64,000 nt of DNA from an uncultured Paludibacter sp. (GTDB lineage Bacteria > Bacteroidota > Bacteroidia > Bacteroidales > Paludibacteraceae). The notes under the pieces are model-generated. The model did not search any database, was not told the DNA's origin, and worked only from the letters and a program-made list of their open reading frames with translations. The stretch lies in the NCBI GenBank assembly GCA_937927845.1, contig CALFXE010000010.1, forward strand, positions 110,166-174,165, in the 5' to 3' direction. Positions 48,226 to 57,301 of the stretch are shown here, piece after piece. Every line of letters starts with the position of its first letter. Position 1 is the stretch's first letter. A program made the position numbers and the translations under genes.

Positions 48226-49529
48226 AAATAATCATTCATCGAGGCATAGACCAAATAGGAGGTTGCATAACTGAAATTGCAACTGACAACGCAAAAATCC
48301 TAATAGATTTGGGTCAAAATCTTCCTGATGGTGAAGGTATTGTTAATGATGATTTTGCCAATTTCGATGCAATTGAACAGATAACAAAGGATATTGATGC
48401 GATATTTTACACACATTATCACGGAGACCATTTAGGACTTTTTCATCTTGTTCCTGATTCTATTTCTCAAAATATTGGCAAGGTTGCAAAAAGAGTTGCA
48501 TTATGTAAGCATCAACAACTTGCATTTATAAAAGACCGCAAAGAACAGTCGGAAAAAGAAATTGCAAAAATTGAAGCAATGCAATCTTTTGAATCTCAAC
48601 AAATATTAAAAGTTGGAGATATTAAAATAACACCATATTTCGTAAGCCATTCGGCTTACGATTCTTTTATGTTTTTAATTGAAGCAAATGGAAAACAAAT
48701 TTTGCATACTGGTGATTTTCGTGGACATGGTTATCTTAGCAAAGGTCTTCTACCAACGATTGAAAAATTAATTTTAAAGCAAGGTAAGATTGATTTTTTA
48801 ATTACTGAAGGAACAATGCTTTCACGTTTAGATGAAAGAGTAAGACACGAAAATGAATTGAAAAGTGAAGTTATTGAATTAATAAAAGAATACAAAAATG
48901 TATTTATAATGTGTTCATCTACCGATATGGAGCGATTGGCTACATTTCATGCGGCTAACAAAGAAATGAAAGCCAGACCTTTTGTTTGTGATGATTTTCA
49001 AAAGAATGTTTTAGAAATTTTTTCAGATTCAGCTGGTAAAAAAAGTGCCTTATTTGATTTTGGAGAACCTTATGCTTTCTGGAAAGAAAACGATAAGTTA
49101 ATACAATGGATGCAAGACAAAGGTTTTTGTATGTTAGTCCGTGCAACTGACAAATTCAATGATTACATTGAGTTTTTATTGCCATTACTAGAGAAATACA
49201 AAACCATTCTAATTTATTCTATGTGGAAAGAATATGTCAATCCAAAAAGTAAACATGCAAATAAAAAGTACTTGGATTTTATAGATAATTTCCCAAAATT
49301 GAGTAAAATTCATACAAGCGGACACGCTTCAGCTGACTGTCTTGCTGATGTTTGCAATCTTGTAAATCCGAAAAAAGGAATTATACCAATACATTCTGAA
49401 AATTCTGCTGACTATAAAAAACTGCCGATTAAAGAAGAATTAAAAGATAAAATAATTACGGAAACAAAGACAATTGACGATATGATTATTGAGGTTAAAA
49501 GAACAACGAACCGCCAACATCGTGTATAA
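48222..49529 (+). CDS. RNase J-like metallo-beta-lactamase-fold nuclease
   Basis: 435 residues. The metal-binding motif THYHGDHLG gives His65, His67, Asp69 and His70; SHSAYDS and HTGDFRGHG supply further ligands, and a beta-CASP-like region follows (LITEGTMLSR, then TSGHASADCL near the end). This is the layout of RNase J and related RNA/DNA nucleases, though shorter than RNase J (about 550 residues) and without its C-terminal domain. It overlaps the nuclease gene by four bases in C12. Its final codons (TNRQHRV) and stop lie inside the C12 attC. Defence or toxin function is possible; housekeeping RNA decay seems unlikely in this place. Confidence 0.75.
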   Translation: MKIIIHRGIDQIGGCITEIATDNAKILIDLGQNLPDGEGIVNDDFANFDAIEQITKDIDAIFYTHYHGDHLGLFHLVPDSISQNIGKVAKRVALCKHQQLAFIKDRKEQSEKEIAKIEAMQSFESQQILKVGDIKITPYFVSHSAYDSFMFLIEANGKQILHTGDFRGHGYLSKGLLPTIEKLILKQGKIDFLITEGTMLSRLDERVRHENELKSEVIELIKEYKNVFIMCSSTDMERLATFHAANKEMKARPFVCDDFQKNVLEIFSDSAGKKSALFDFGEPYAFWKENDKLIQWMQDKGFCMLVRATDKFNDYIEFLLPLLEKYKTILIYSMWKEYVNPKSKHANKKYLDFIDNFPKLSKIHTSGHASADCLADVCNLVNPKKGIIPIHSENSADYKKLPIKEELKDKIITETKTIDDMIIEVKRTTNRQHRV

Positions 49530-49635
49530 AACATTGGGGTTTAAGTGGTTATTCGAGCGTTCTGCCCCGCATCAAGTTCGGTGTAACTTGACAGGAAAGT
49601 CGCCCGCAATCCCCAACGTTTCATACACGTAACCG
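49510..49635 (+). repeat. attC-like site of C12
   Basis: Left arm ACCGCCAA is the reverse complement of the C12 start TTGGCGGT (8 of 8). Arms GTGTATAAAACATTGGGG and CCCCAACGTTTCATACAC pair with single-base bulges; central AACTTGACAGGAAAG motif. Right core CCG^TTA after 49635. Long class, 126 bases. Confidence 0.88.
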
Positions 49636-49691
49636 TTATCGGCAAGCAGTGAACGGTATAGCCGAAAAAGAAAATATTTTTTCAAAAAAAC

Positions 49692-50216
49692 ATGAAAGTT
49701 TTAATTTATAAGAGAACACATAAAAACGACCCTAATACAGAAGGAGTATTTGGTAATCAAGATTGTATGGGGAGAGTTCGAAATTTTAATTATGATGCGG
49801 TAATCGGGATAGGGGGGAAAGCCCCATGGAAAGTTGATGAAGACATAAAATATAAAATAAACTGGATTGGATTAGAACCTAAAAAAATTCCTTCACCTAA
49901 ACTACGAGGAGATAAAGTTGTTTTCTCACATTTTGCACTATATGAAGAAAAAGGCGTTAATATAAAAGACAACTTTCCAAATCTTTTTGAATACATGTAT
50001 GGGAGTCGAAAAAGATTTGACATGTCTTCTGACTTACCAAAAGATGTATTTGAAGAAGTAAAAGCGATTTTAGATACAATTAAAGACTATCCTGCTTCGA
50101 AAGCATACAATGCCATTGAAGATAATGATAATGAAGATACAGGAAAAATTACAACTTCAAAATGTAAAGGTTGTTTTGAAAAAAAGGATATTGAAATAAC
50201 CATTCAAGAATATTGA
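49692..50216 (+). CDS. Small conserved-looking cytoplasmic protein, unknown function
   Basis: 174 residues without signal or membrane segment. It opens with MKVLIYKRTHKNDPN and has a striking NYDAVIGIGGKAPWKVDED segment. The last 25 residues hold a C-x2-C pair (SKCKGCFEKK) that could bind zinc. I recall similar starts in proteins near nucleotide-modification systems but cannot name a family. First gene of C13. Confidence 0.55.
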   Translation: MKVLIYKRTHKNDPNTEGVFGNQDCMGRVRNFNYDAVIGIGGKAPWKVDEDIKYKINWIGLEPKKIPSPKLRGDKVVFSHFALYEEKGVNIKDNFPNLFEYMYGSRKRFDMSSDLPKDVFEEVKAILDTIKDYPASKAYNAIEDNDNEDTGKITTSKCKGCFEKKDIEITIQEY

Positions 50217-50343
50217 AAATAAAAACAAAACGCAGCAGGTAACAAACACTCAAGTTCCATTGATAGCAGTATAAAGCAAGCTCCTAAACTTAAAAGTGGC
50301 AAGACCTGAGAAGCCGTAAGATCAGGGTTAATATTATTTGAAA

Positions 50344-51177
50344 ATGACAAAAAAAATTATAGTATTAGTAACTTTCATTGGCGTTGCTTTAATTAGTAGA
50401 AACGTCAATTCTCAAACACTACAATCAACATCATTTAATGACATTATCGCAAATTACAATCTTGTAGAATTTACGAACTCTTCATCAACTTCTTTTACTG
50501 TTAATCATCAAACAAGTAAGGGCAAAAAATCATCTTCGCAAAATGTGTTTGCATGCCTGTTAAATAAAGATGCTATCGGATATTTTGGTCTTCGCAAAAA
50601 GTATGATACTGAATTAAAGCAAAAAATATTCAAAGAAACAGAAGAGTACGCAGAATTGAAAACTCGCTTGGTAGATGATTACGAAAAGGCAAAAAGTCAA
50701 ACCTTTTATTTTATGGTAAGTTGTCGAGATCACATGAAAGGAGGATATAGTCTTTCTGATAAGTCTTTCCCTTTTGAATGGTGGGCTAACGATATCGCTT
50801 ACTCAAATTTTCCTGGATATATTGTATTTAATGGGTTATGCCTTACGTATCCAACAACACTTATTTCTAAAACCATCTATCGTGATTATGGAAGCAGAGG
50901 AGCAAGGTATATTCAGCCGTTTAGAGTTCCTGTAACTGACGAAAAATTCGCAATCGCAATAGAAGAAGAATTCGATTTTGTAACTCGAGACCGTCAGGAC
51001 AATTTCTTATTAGTGTTTGTTTTTACAGTAGAAAAAACAGAAAATAGAAAAACAGCTTTATTTCCAAAAGATTTTATCTTAGGAAAAACAAAGGAATTAT
51101 TTTTTGCAAACAAAAAAACGGGGCAAATGTATTCAAGACTTCATATAAATAATAATGTGGTTCAATCAATAAAATAA
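50344..51177 (+). CDS. Secreted protein, unknown function
   Basis: 277 residues from the ATG at 50344, preferred over an in-frame TTG at 50338. A signal peptide (ISRNVNS-QT) leads into a mixed domain with Arg/Lys-rich helices and a Ser-rich N-terminal stretch. No family recognised. The gap before it (50217-50343) has a left-core-like GGTAACAAACACT (50237) and a weak GGG^TTAATATT (50326), perhaps a decayed attC between two former cassettes. Second gene of C13. Confidence 0.55.
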   Translation: MTKKIIVLVTFIGVALISRNVNSQTLQSTSFNDIIANYNLVEFTNSSSTSFTVNHQTSKGKKSSSQNVFACLLNKDAIGYFGLRKKYDTELKQKIFKETEEYAELKTRLVDDYEKAKSQTFYFMVSCRDHMKGGYSLSDKSFPFEWWANDIAYSNFPGYIVFNGLCLTYPTTLISKTIYRDYGSRGARYIQPFRVPVTDEKFAIAIEEEFDFVTRDRQDNFLLVFVFTVEKTENRKTALFPKDFILGKTKELFFANKKTGQMYSRLHINNNVVQSIK

Positions 51178-51219
51178 GCCAATATATGAAACCAAAAAAG
51201 TTATTCACAGTAGATGCCA

Positions 51220-51273
51220 GCCGATAACACACACTAAGCGCAACCCATTCGGGTATGCGCTTAGTGCTATCCG
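51220..51273 (+). repeat. attC-like site of C13
   Basis: Left arm GCCGATAA is the reverse complement of the C13 start TTATCGGC (8 of 8). The start lies about 1.6 kb away across two genes. Hairpin CACTAAGCGCA and ACCC with GGGT and TGCGCTTAGTG, loop ATTC. Right core CCG^TTG after 51273. Short class, 54 bases. Confidence 0.88.
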
Positions 51274-51314
51274 TTGTGGTGCATTTTAAAAAGACTATCG
51301 AACATATGTAACAT

Positions 51315-51779
51315 TTGATAATTGGAATATTTGGATTGACTGTTTTACTGACTTCTTGTAAAAATGTGAATCAATCAAATAAATCACAGACAGTTGATTC
51401 ATTAATTGATACATTGAGTTCTGTGAAATTCGGAAATGACTGGATTACTCCCAAGACGTCGTTCGATTTCAATTCATTTATTGACTTTCAAGGAGACACG
51501 TTAGGAATTGTAACTTGCGCAGAATATGTTTATTCTCCATTTGGACTGATTAATAATAAGACAGAATTGAAATCAAGTGGATTGAGCAGTTTTGCTTGTA
51601 TTGACAAAGTTGAGAAAATGGAAAACGGAGAATTTGAATTTAACAAATTGTCGTTAGGTTCAAATCGGATTATTCTGTTTTTTGACAACGACCCAGAATC
51701 ATCAAAAAGCTCGTATGTTTTTAAAGGAGAGATTTTTGAGAATAATATAGTTCTTGACAATGATGTAAAATTGGTATGA
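51315..51779 (+). CDS. Lipoprotein with TTG start, unknown function
   Basis: 154 residues. A stop codon two codons upstream and the absence of an upstream ATG leave TTG at 51315 as the only start that keeps the lipoprotein signal (FGLTVLLTSC, Cys15). The mature domain is small and beta-rich (NKLSLGSNRIILFF). No family recognised. Its TGA overlaps the ATG of the next gene. First gene of C14. The start could also have decayed from an ATG. Confidence 0.5.
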   Translation: MIIGIFGLTVLLTSCKNVNQSNKSQTVDSLIDTLSSVKFGNDWITPKTSFDFNSFIDFQGDTLGIVTCAEYVYSPFGLINNKTELKSSGLSSFACIDKVEKMENGEFEFNKLSLGSNRIILFFDNDPESSKSSYVFKGEIFENNIVLDNDVKLV

Positions 51780-51961
51780 CTAAAAAGGCGTTTATCGACA
51801 TATTTTTCGACTATTTTCCTGAGAAATTGACAAATAGATACCAAACAATCGTTTTTGAGTCTTGTGTTCAAGCGATTAGACATACATATAAGTTCAATAA
51901 CGACAGACTTGAATCTATCAAATTCGTTTCAGATAGCTATTGGACAGTTGATTACGATTAA
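51776..51961 (+). CDS. Small acidic/aromatic protein, unknown function
   Basis: 61 residues starting in an ATGA overlap with the preceding lipoprotein gene, which supports its being translated. No signal peptide; helix-like N-terminus (AFIDIFFDYFPEKL) and a C-terminal strand (FVSDSYWTVDYD). Too short to assign. Second gene of C14. Confidence 0.45.
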   Translation: MTKKAFIDIFFDYFPEKLTNRYQTIVFESCVQAIRHTYKFNNDRLESIKFVSDSYWTVDYD

Positions 51962-51978
51962 AAAATGAAAGAAAAACG

Positions 51979-52105
51979 CACCACAACATCATGTATAAAA
52001 CATTGGGGTTTAAGTGGTTACTTGAAAGGTTCTGCCCCGAATCGGCTTTTGTGTCGGCAGACAGTGACGAAGCCCGCAATCCCCAACGTTTCATACATGT
52101 AACCG
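51979..52105 (+). repeat. attC-like site of C14
   Basis: Left arm CACCACAA is the reverse complement of the C14 start TTGTGGTG (8 of 8). Arms ATGTATAAAACATTGGGG and CCCCAACGTTTCATACAT pair, as in the C12 site but with the end base pair changed on both sides. Right core CCG^TTG after 52105. Long class, 127 bases. Confidence 0.88.
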
Positions 52106-52167
52106 TTGTGCGTCATGCAGGACAGCATCACATACAGGTTTCAACCGTGGATAAAAAAATAACATAT

Positions 52168-53316
52168 ATGGACTCAGATTTATTTACATTTCCAATTGGT
52201 TATCATAGTTTTCATAAAAAGCAATTATATAATTTTCAGCTTAACCGATGGCACTCATTAGGTTATTTATCGTATGATGACTTGAAAACAGCAGGAGAAA
52301 AAATCCGAAAATTCGATGACTGGAAACCTGTACTGTTGGAGCAGGCAGATAACAAACTGGATACTGGAAAATACATTGAAGCCGCATTTTTTTATCGTGC
52401 AGCAGAATTTTACACTCTATACGGACAGGAAGATAAAGAATTGCTTTATGATAAGTTTATAGATTTGTTTTATTCAAATGTGCCATTAGAGGGAGTACAT
52501 GTAGAAAAAGTGCCTTATAAAGAATCATTCCTTCATGTTTTGAAAATGCCAAACAAGACAGAGATTAAAAAAGGAACTGTTCTTATTCACATTGGTTTTG
52601 ATTCATTTATTGAGGAATTTTATTCGATAGCATGGTATTTTACAACTCAAGGGTATGATGTAATAGCATTTGACGGACCAGGACAAGGGAAATCTGTCAA
52701 GAAATTTAATGTTCAATTTGATTTTGAATGGGAAAAACCAGTAAAGACAATTTTGGATTATTACAAAATTTCAGAAGCCGCCTTGCTGGGAATATCACTT
52801 GGTGGTTGGTTGTGTTTAAGGGCTGCAGCTTTTGAACCCCGAATAAAATGGGTAATTTCCTCTGGCGGAGCATACGATTATTACAAAATTCCGCCTGCAA
52901 TAGCCCGTTGGATGATGGATTTCTTCAAAAAGTACATGAGAGAAGGGTCGAATAAAATTGCTCTGAAAGGAATTGAAAAAGGAGGTATGGAGGCATGGAG
53001 AAATAGCAATATCATGTATATTACTAAAATTGACATTCCAATGGATGCCTTTGAATACGCATGGCAGATGAATAGTAAAAATTTACATGCTGATAAAATT
53101 ACGCAGGACGTAATGGTGATTACGGGAAAGGATGACCATTTTATTCCGTTTAAACTACATGCCCCATTGATTAAATCATTGATTAATGCTAAATCCGTAA
53201 CAGACATCGTATTTACTAAAACAGACCATGCAAGTAATCATTGCTCTATTGGAAATATTAAACTGAGCCTTGATAGAATGATAAATTGGCTTGATAAAAA
53301 AATTGAAGAAAAATAA
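52168..53316 (+). CDS. Alpha/beta hydrolase
   Basis: 382 residues from the ATG at 52168. The frame is open upstream through the C14 attC to 51991, but that part is recombination-site sequence, and no other in-frame ATG exists inside C15. The hydrolase core has the oxyanion region LIHIGFDSF, the nucleophile elbow GISLGG (Ser210), an acid in ITGKDDHFIP and a His in TDHASNHC. An N-terminal helical region of about 110 residues precedes it. It resembles FrsA-like/DUF1100-type hydrolases; the substrate is unknown. Cytoplasmic. Sole gene of C15. Confidence 0.8.
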   Translation: MDSDLFTFPIGYHSFHKKQLYNFQLNRWHSLGYLSYDDLKTAGEKIRKFDDWKPVLLEQADNKLDTGKYIEAAFFYRAAEFYTLYGQEDKELLYDKFIDLFYSNVPLEGVHVEKVPYKESFLHVLKMPNKTEIKKGTVLIHIGFDSFIEEFYSIAWYFTTQGYDVIAFDGPGQGKSVKKFNVQFDFEWEKPVKTILDYYKISEAALLGISLGGWLCLRAAAFEPRIKWVISSGGAYDYYKIPPAIARWMMDFFKKYMREGSNKIALKGIEKGGMEAWRNSNIMYITKIDIPMDAFEYAWQMNSKNLHADKITQDVMVITGKDDHFIPFKLHAPLIKSLINAKSVTDIVFTKTDHASNHCSIGNIKLSLDRMINWLDKKIEEK

Positions 53317-53323
53317 TGCACGA

Positions 53324-53449
53324 ACGCACAACACACAATATAGCCAATATGGGTTTCAGTGGTATGCGCAGGTTTGTAGCCCGCTTCAACTTTTCGTGTA
53401 CCGTGATAGGAAATCGCCCGCAATCCCATACTGGCCATATTATCAAACG
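53324..53449 (+). repeat. attC-like site of C15
   Basis: Left arm ACGCACAA is the reverse complement of the C15 start TTGTGCGT (8 of 8). Arms AATATAGCCAATATGGG and CCCATACTGGCCATATT pair. Right core ACG^TTA after 53449. Long class, 126 bases. Confidence 0.85.
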
Positions 53450-53516
53450 TTATGGCCAATAGTAAAAAGACTACCACTTATGTAAACAACAGAATCAAAA
53501 AAGTTTTATAATAACA

Positions 53517-54098
53517 ATGATGCACTACATGAGAATTGACACTAGAATCGGAATAGTAAGAGATATAATTTCACCCTTACGAGACCAATTTGAGAAAATA
53601 AAGGAGATTAATAAAGAATATGAATTTTATTATTGGGACATGATTTATGCGGATGATACTGAACATATAGTTGGATTGGTTTTTATTATACTTCAGAACT
53701 ACATAAATAGCAGCATATCTGACCTGTATCCTGATTTAAAGAAAGTGTACACTAAATATTCGAATGACAAGAAAATTAAAAAGTCGCAAATTACCAGAAT
53801 TGAATTAATTATAACAATTGCGAATTATTACAAGCATAGAGACTTGCCGCCAGAATTGCATAATAACACAACGAGAGTGTTAGATGACCTGAATATAAAG
53901 TATAAAGAATACTACGACGAGCAAGATTTAGAATATTTTTATGCTATTGGCGCTAGTTCACCTGTTTTTAGCGGATTGGATATGTTATCAGAAAATTGGG
54001 ACTTCTTAGATCTGATTAATATCGTTTCAGAATGGCGAGAAAATTTATGGATAAATGAAGAAAATATAAGAAACGAGTTCAAATCAATTTCAAATTGA
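53517..54098 (+). CDS. Helical cytoplasmic protein, unknown function
   Basis: 193 residues, all-helical by composition, rich in Tyr, Asn and Lys; no signal or membrane segment. ATGs at 53517, 53520 and 53529 are all possible starts. It resembles immunity-type or abortive-infection helper proteins in size and composition only. No family recognised. First gene of C16. Confidence 0.5.
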   Translation: MMHYMRIDTRIGIVRDIISPLRDQFEKIKEINKEYEFYYWDMIYADDTEHIVGLVFIILQNYINSSISDLYPDLKKVYTKYSNDKKIKKSQITRIELIITIANYYKHRDLPPELHNNTTRVLDDLNIKYKEYYDEQDLEYFYAIGASSPVFSGLDMLSENWDFLDLINIVSEWRENLWINEENIRNEFKSISN

Positions 54099-54186
54099 TA
54101 ATATAACTCTTTTAGGCAATTTGGTTTCTATATTTATATAGATAAAGCTATATAATAGTATTAGGCTAAAATAAAAACAGAATAAC

Positions 54187-54399
54187 ATGCACCCACAAAC
54201 TTTTGCATCTGAATTTACAGAAAACGGAAAATATCAAATTACAAGGTACAACATTATTGATGACCGTTATGTACCAATTAAAGGTGAAGTATATCTTATT
54301 GAATCTATTGCTTTAGAACGCGCCCGAGAGCTTAACGAAATAGAGAATATCGAACTAAAAGAAAATTATAATGATAATAAGAGTCAATTTAATATATAG
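54187..54399 (+). CDS. Small hypothetical protein
   Basis: 70 residues, acidic, with a beta-strand-rich first half (ENGKYQITRYNIIDD) and a helical second half (ALERARELNEIENIEL). No family recognised. It lies between two larger genes of C16 with gaps of 88 and 67 bases. It may be real, but the support is modest. Confidence 0.4.
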   Translation: MHPQTFASEFTENGKYQITRYNIIDDRYVPIKGEVYLIESIALERARELNEIENIELKENYNDNKSQFNI

Positions 54400-54466
54400 T
54401 AAGCATATATTTAATTGAAAGCAAACAAATATAGAAATATTGGAACTAATGTGTAAAAAATAAATT

Positions 54467-55783
54467 ATGAATAAGAGATTATTTCTTTTTGCATTATCCT
54501 TATTTGTCTTTTCAGGACAAATAAAAGCATATGATTTTGTGGTTAATGGTATGTCATTTAATGTGCTTTCAATTTCCAATTTAACTGCATCACTCGCGTC
54601 TATTGATAATAGTGTTGCAAGAGATTTCATTGTGCCTTCAACAGTTGAGTATGCTGGTAAAACTTTATCTGTAACGACAATCGATACAAGATGTTTTACT
54701 CCACGTACATTATCATCTATAACAATTCCTAATACAATTTCTACAATTTATGAAGCCGCATTTACGGATTTGATAGTCGATTCAATAATATTTCAAGAAG
54801 GGACGGAACTCCTTACAATTGGAGGAGGATACATATCATGTTTTGTAGGTCAATTTGATGATGGACATGTTGGTAAAGTTTTTATAGGTAGGGATATTAA
54901 CTATACAAATCAATATTCCTCATCATTATTTGGGACAACCTATCTAAAATCTGTAGAATTTGGTGCAAATGTAACTTCTATTTGTAAGCGAGCTTTTTCA
55001 AATGCGTCAAATTTAGAATATGTTATTTTGCCAAAAAATCTTGAGAGCATTGGTGACTTAGCTTTTAGTGGATGTGCCATTTTAAAAAGTATAAATCTTC
55101 CCCAATCTGTCACTCATATTGGAGGCGGTGCTTTTTATGGTACAGGACTTGATTCATTATATATCCCCGAACAAGTCTTAGTTGTCGAAAGTATGTTATT
55201 TCGAGAATGTTCAAAACTGAAGAAAGTCAATATACCTAATAAAGCGACTCAAATTGGTCAATATGCTTTTAACAATTGTAAAAGTCTAAAAGAAATAGTA
55301 ATACCAGAAAGTGTTTCATCTATTGGAAAAATTGCATTTAAGGGATGTGATAGTCTTCATTCAATTACTATACTTAATCCAACTCCAATAACAATAACGG
55401 ATGATGTTTTTTCAGTATCTTCATATTGGGATGGCGTTCTATATGTTCCATTTTCAAGTAAACAGCTTTATTCAACAACGGTACCTTGGAGTAATTTTCA
55501 AAAGATTGAGGGAGTTACATCAACAGAAGTTTTTAATACAAAAATTGAATATATTACTCCATACCCAAACCCTACTTCTTCAATCTTAAACTTAGATTTT
55601 GGTGATATTATCGGATCCAGGTGCCTAATGATTTTTAACTCCTTGGGGCAGCAAGTATATGAATCAAAGATTAATGAAAATGCATTTAAACTTGATGTAT
55701 CAAATTTTCCTAATGGATTATATTTTATCCGAGTAAGAAATGAGAATAATATACAAAGCATGGCAAGGTTTATTAAAAATTGA
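54467..55783 (+). CDS. BspA-like leucine-rich repeat protein with T9SS sorting domain
   Basis: 438 residues: signal peptide (GQIKA-YD), then BspA/TpLRR-type repeats of about 23 residues (for example CAILKSINLPQSVTHIGGGA and CKSLKEIVIPESVSSIGKIA), then a C-terminal Por sorting domain (YPNPTSSILNLDFG, FPNGLYFIRVRN). BspA-type repeats usually bind host proteins or other cells, and the sorting domain directs secretion by the type IX system to the surface. Third gene of C16. A second member of this family is in C19. Confidence 0.85.
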   Translation: MNKRLFLFALSLFVFSGQIKAYDFVVNGMSFNVLSISNLTASLASIDNSVARDFIVPSTVEYAGKTLSVTTIDTRCFTPRTLSSITIPNTISTIYEAAFTDLIVDSIIFQEGTELLTIGGGYISCFVGQFDDGHVGKVFIGRDINYTNQYSSSLFGTTYLKSVEFGANVTSICKRAFSNASNLEYVILPKNLESIGDLAFSGCAILKSINLPQSVTHIGGGAFYGTGLDSLYIPEQVLVVESMLFRECSKLKKVNIPNKATQIGQYAFNNCKSLKEIVIPESVSSIGKIAFKGCDSLHSITILNPTPITITDDVFSVSSYWDGVLYVPFSSKQLYSTTVPWSNFQKIEGVTSTEVFNTKIEYITPYPNPTSSILNLDFGDIIGSRCLMIFNSLGQQVYESKINENAFKLDVSNFPNGLYFIRVRNENNIQSMARFIKN

Positions 55784-55858
55784 TTTTAAGAATGATGAAC
55801 TCTAACTTGAAGATGAAACAATATTTGATATTTAGGGATAAGAAGGGTAAAAACTACT

Positions 55859-55914
55859 GGCCATAACATAACCCAAAGCACACCTGCCTTCGGCAGGCGC
55901 GCTCTGGCTACCCG
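55859..55914 (+). repeat. attC-like site of C16
   Basis: Left arm GGCCATAA is the reverse complement of the C16 start TTATGGCC (8 of 8), nearly 2.5 kb away across three genes. Hairpin CTGCC/GGCAG with loop TTC. Right core CCG^TTG after 55914. Short class, 56 bases. Confidence 0.85.
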
Positions 55915-55981
55915 TTGGCGGTAATGGCAGAAAGACCACAGAAACATTGAAAATCGGATAAAAAAAGTCGGATAATTTGAG

Positions 55982-55989
55982 TAACTTTG
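55982..55989 (+). promoter_or_regulatory. Cassette-borne -7 box for the C17 restriction-modification operon
   Basis: TAACTTTG fits TAnnTTTG, 17 bases before the methylase ATG. No clear -33 element. It suggests that C17 is expressed from its own promoter. Confidence 0.45.
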
Positions 55990-56005
55990 CATAAATTGAA
56001 ATTGA

Positions 56006-57301
56006 ATGAAAACACATCATAAAATAATAAATGGAGACAGCAGACTAATGACTGAATTGCCTGACAATTCGGTACATTTGGCAATTACTTCTCCACCATA
56101 TTGGCAACTTAAGGACTATGGAACCGATAATCAAATAGGCTTCCACGACAGTTATGAAAATTACATTAACAACCTAAATTTAGTTTGGAAAGAGTGCTAC
56201 CGCACTCTTCACAATGGTTGCAGGTTGTGCGTAAATATTGGGGACCAATTTGCAAGAGCAGTTTATTACGGTCGTTATAAAGTTATTCCTATTCGTGAAG
56301 AAATCATTAAGTTTTGTGAAAATGTTGGATTTGACTATATGGGAGCTATCATTTGGCAAAAGGTTACGACTTCAAACACAACTGGCGGTGGCGTTCAAAT
56401 GGGTTCATATCCATATCCGAGAAACGGTATTTTGAAACTTGACTATGAATTTATTCTTGTTTTTAAGAAACTCGGTGATGCACCAAAGCCGACAAAAGAA
56501 CAGAAAGAACTTTCTAAAATGACTGCAGAAGAATGGAACACTAATTTTGCTGGACATTGGAATTTCGCAGGGGCAAGACAAAATGGACATATCGCTATGT
56601 TTCCGGAAGAATTACCAAGCCGACTGATTAAAATGTTTTCATTTGTCGGAGAAACAGTACTTGACCCATTTTTAGGTAGTGGTACGACAGCATTAGCAGC
56701 AAAAAACATAGACAGGAATTCTGTTGGTTTTGAAATCAATCCTGAATTTATCCCTTTCATAAAAGAAAAATTAAATATTCAACAAAGGGACTTGGATGGA
56801 ACAACTTATGAGTTTGTAACGCAAAACAAATCTACTCTTGATTTTGAAAATGAAATCAAAAAATTGCCTTACATCTTTAAAGACCCTCACACATTAGACA
56901 AGAAAATTGATGTAAAGAAATTGCAGTTCGGCTCTAAAATAGATAAAGATAGTTCAACCCAACGAGAAGAACTTTTTACAGTTAAAGAAGTGATTAGCCC
57001 TGAACTTCTTAGGCTTAATAATGATTTAACTATAAAACTTATAGGTATCAAGGAAGACCCTCAAGCAAATGGTAAGGCAACTTCATTTTTGGTTGAAAAA
57101 ACAAAAGGTAAACGAGTGTTTTTAAAATATGACAATGTGAAACACGACAAAGAAAATAACTTGCTTTGCTACTTATACCTTGAAAACAAAACTTTTATAA
57201 ATGCTCATTTAATTAAAAATGGGTTAGTGCAAGTGGACAACGAATTTGATTTCAAATACAAAGATAAATTTTTAACCCTTTTACAACAATATAATGGCTA
57301 A
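56006..57301 (+). CDS. Beta-class DNA methyltransferase (MjaI-like) with C-terminal SNase-like domain
   Basis: 431 residues. Motif IV SPPYW (29-33) precedes the SAM motif DPFLGSGT (220-227), the beta-class order; SPPY suggests N4-cytosine methylation. The last 100 residues (IKLIGIKEDPQANGKATSFL, then NNLLCYLYLENKTFINAHLI and NGLVQVD) resemble a staphylococcal-nuclease-like OB fold. The typical catalytic Arg and Glu residues are not obvious, so it may only bind nucleic acid. The next gene, overlapping by 8 bases, is an MjaI-like endonuclease, so the pair should be a type II system; MjaI itself recognises CTAG. Located in C17. Confidence 0.82.
   Translation: MKTHHKIINGDSRLMTELPDNSVHLAITSPPYWQLKDYGTDNQIGFHDSYENYINNLNLVWKECYRTLHNGCRLCVNIGDQFARAVYYGRYKVIPIREEIIKFCENVGFDYMGAIIWQKVTTSNTTGGGVQMGSYPYPRNGILKLDYEFILVFKKLGDAPKPTKEQKELSKMTAEEWNTNFAGHWNFAGARQNGHIAMFPEELPSRLIKMFSFVGETVLDPFLGSGTTALAAKNIDRNSVGFEINPEFIPFIKEKLNIQQRDLDGTTYEFVTQNKSTLDFENEIKKLPYIFKDPHTLDKKIDVKKLQFGSKIDKDSSTQREELFTVKEVISPELLRLNNDLTIKLIGIKEDPQANGKATSFLVEKTKGKRVFLKYDNVKHDKENNLLCYLYLENKTFINAHLIKNGLVQVDNEFDFKYKDKFLTLLQQYNG

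Noticed and set aside
51991..52167. Upstream extension of the C15 hydrolase reading frame
   Set aside because: The extra codons lie in the C14 attC and the cassette leader. The ATG at 52168 is the first inside C15.
53238..53485. Short frames in both strands over the C15 attC
   Set aside because: They follow the recombination-site sequence and have no independent support.
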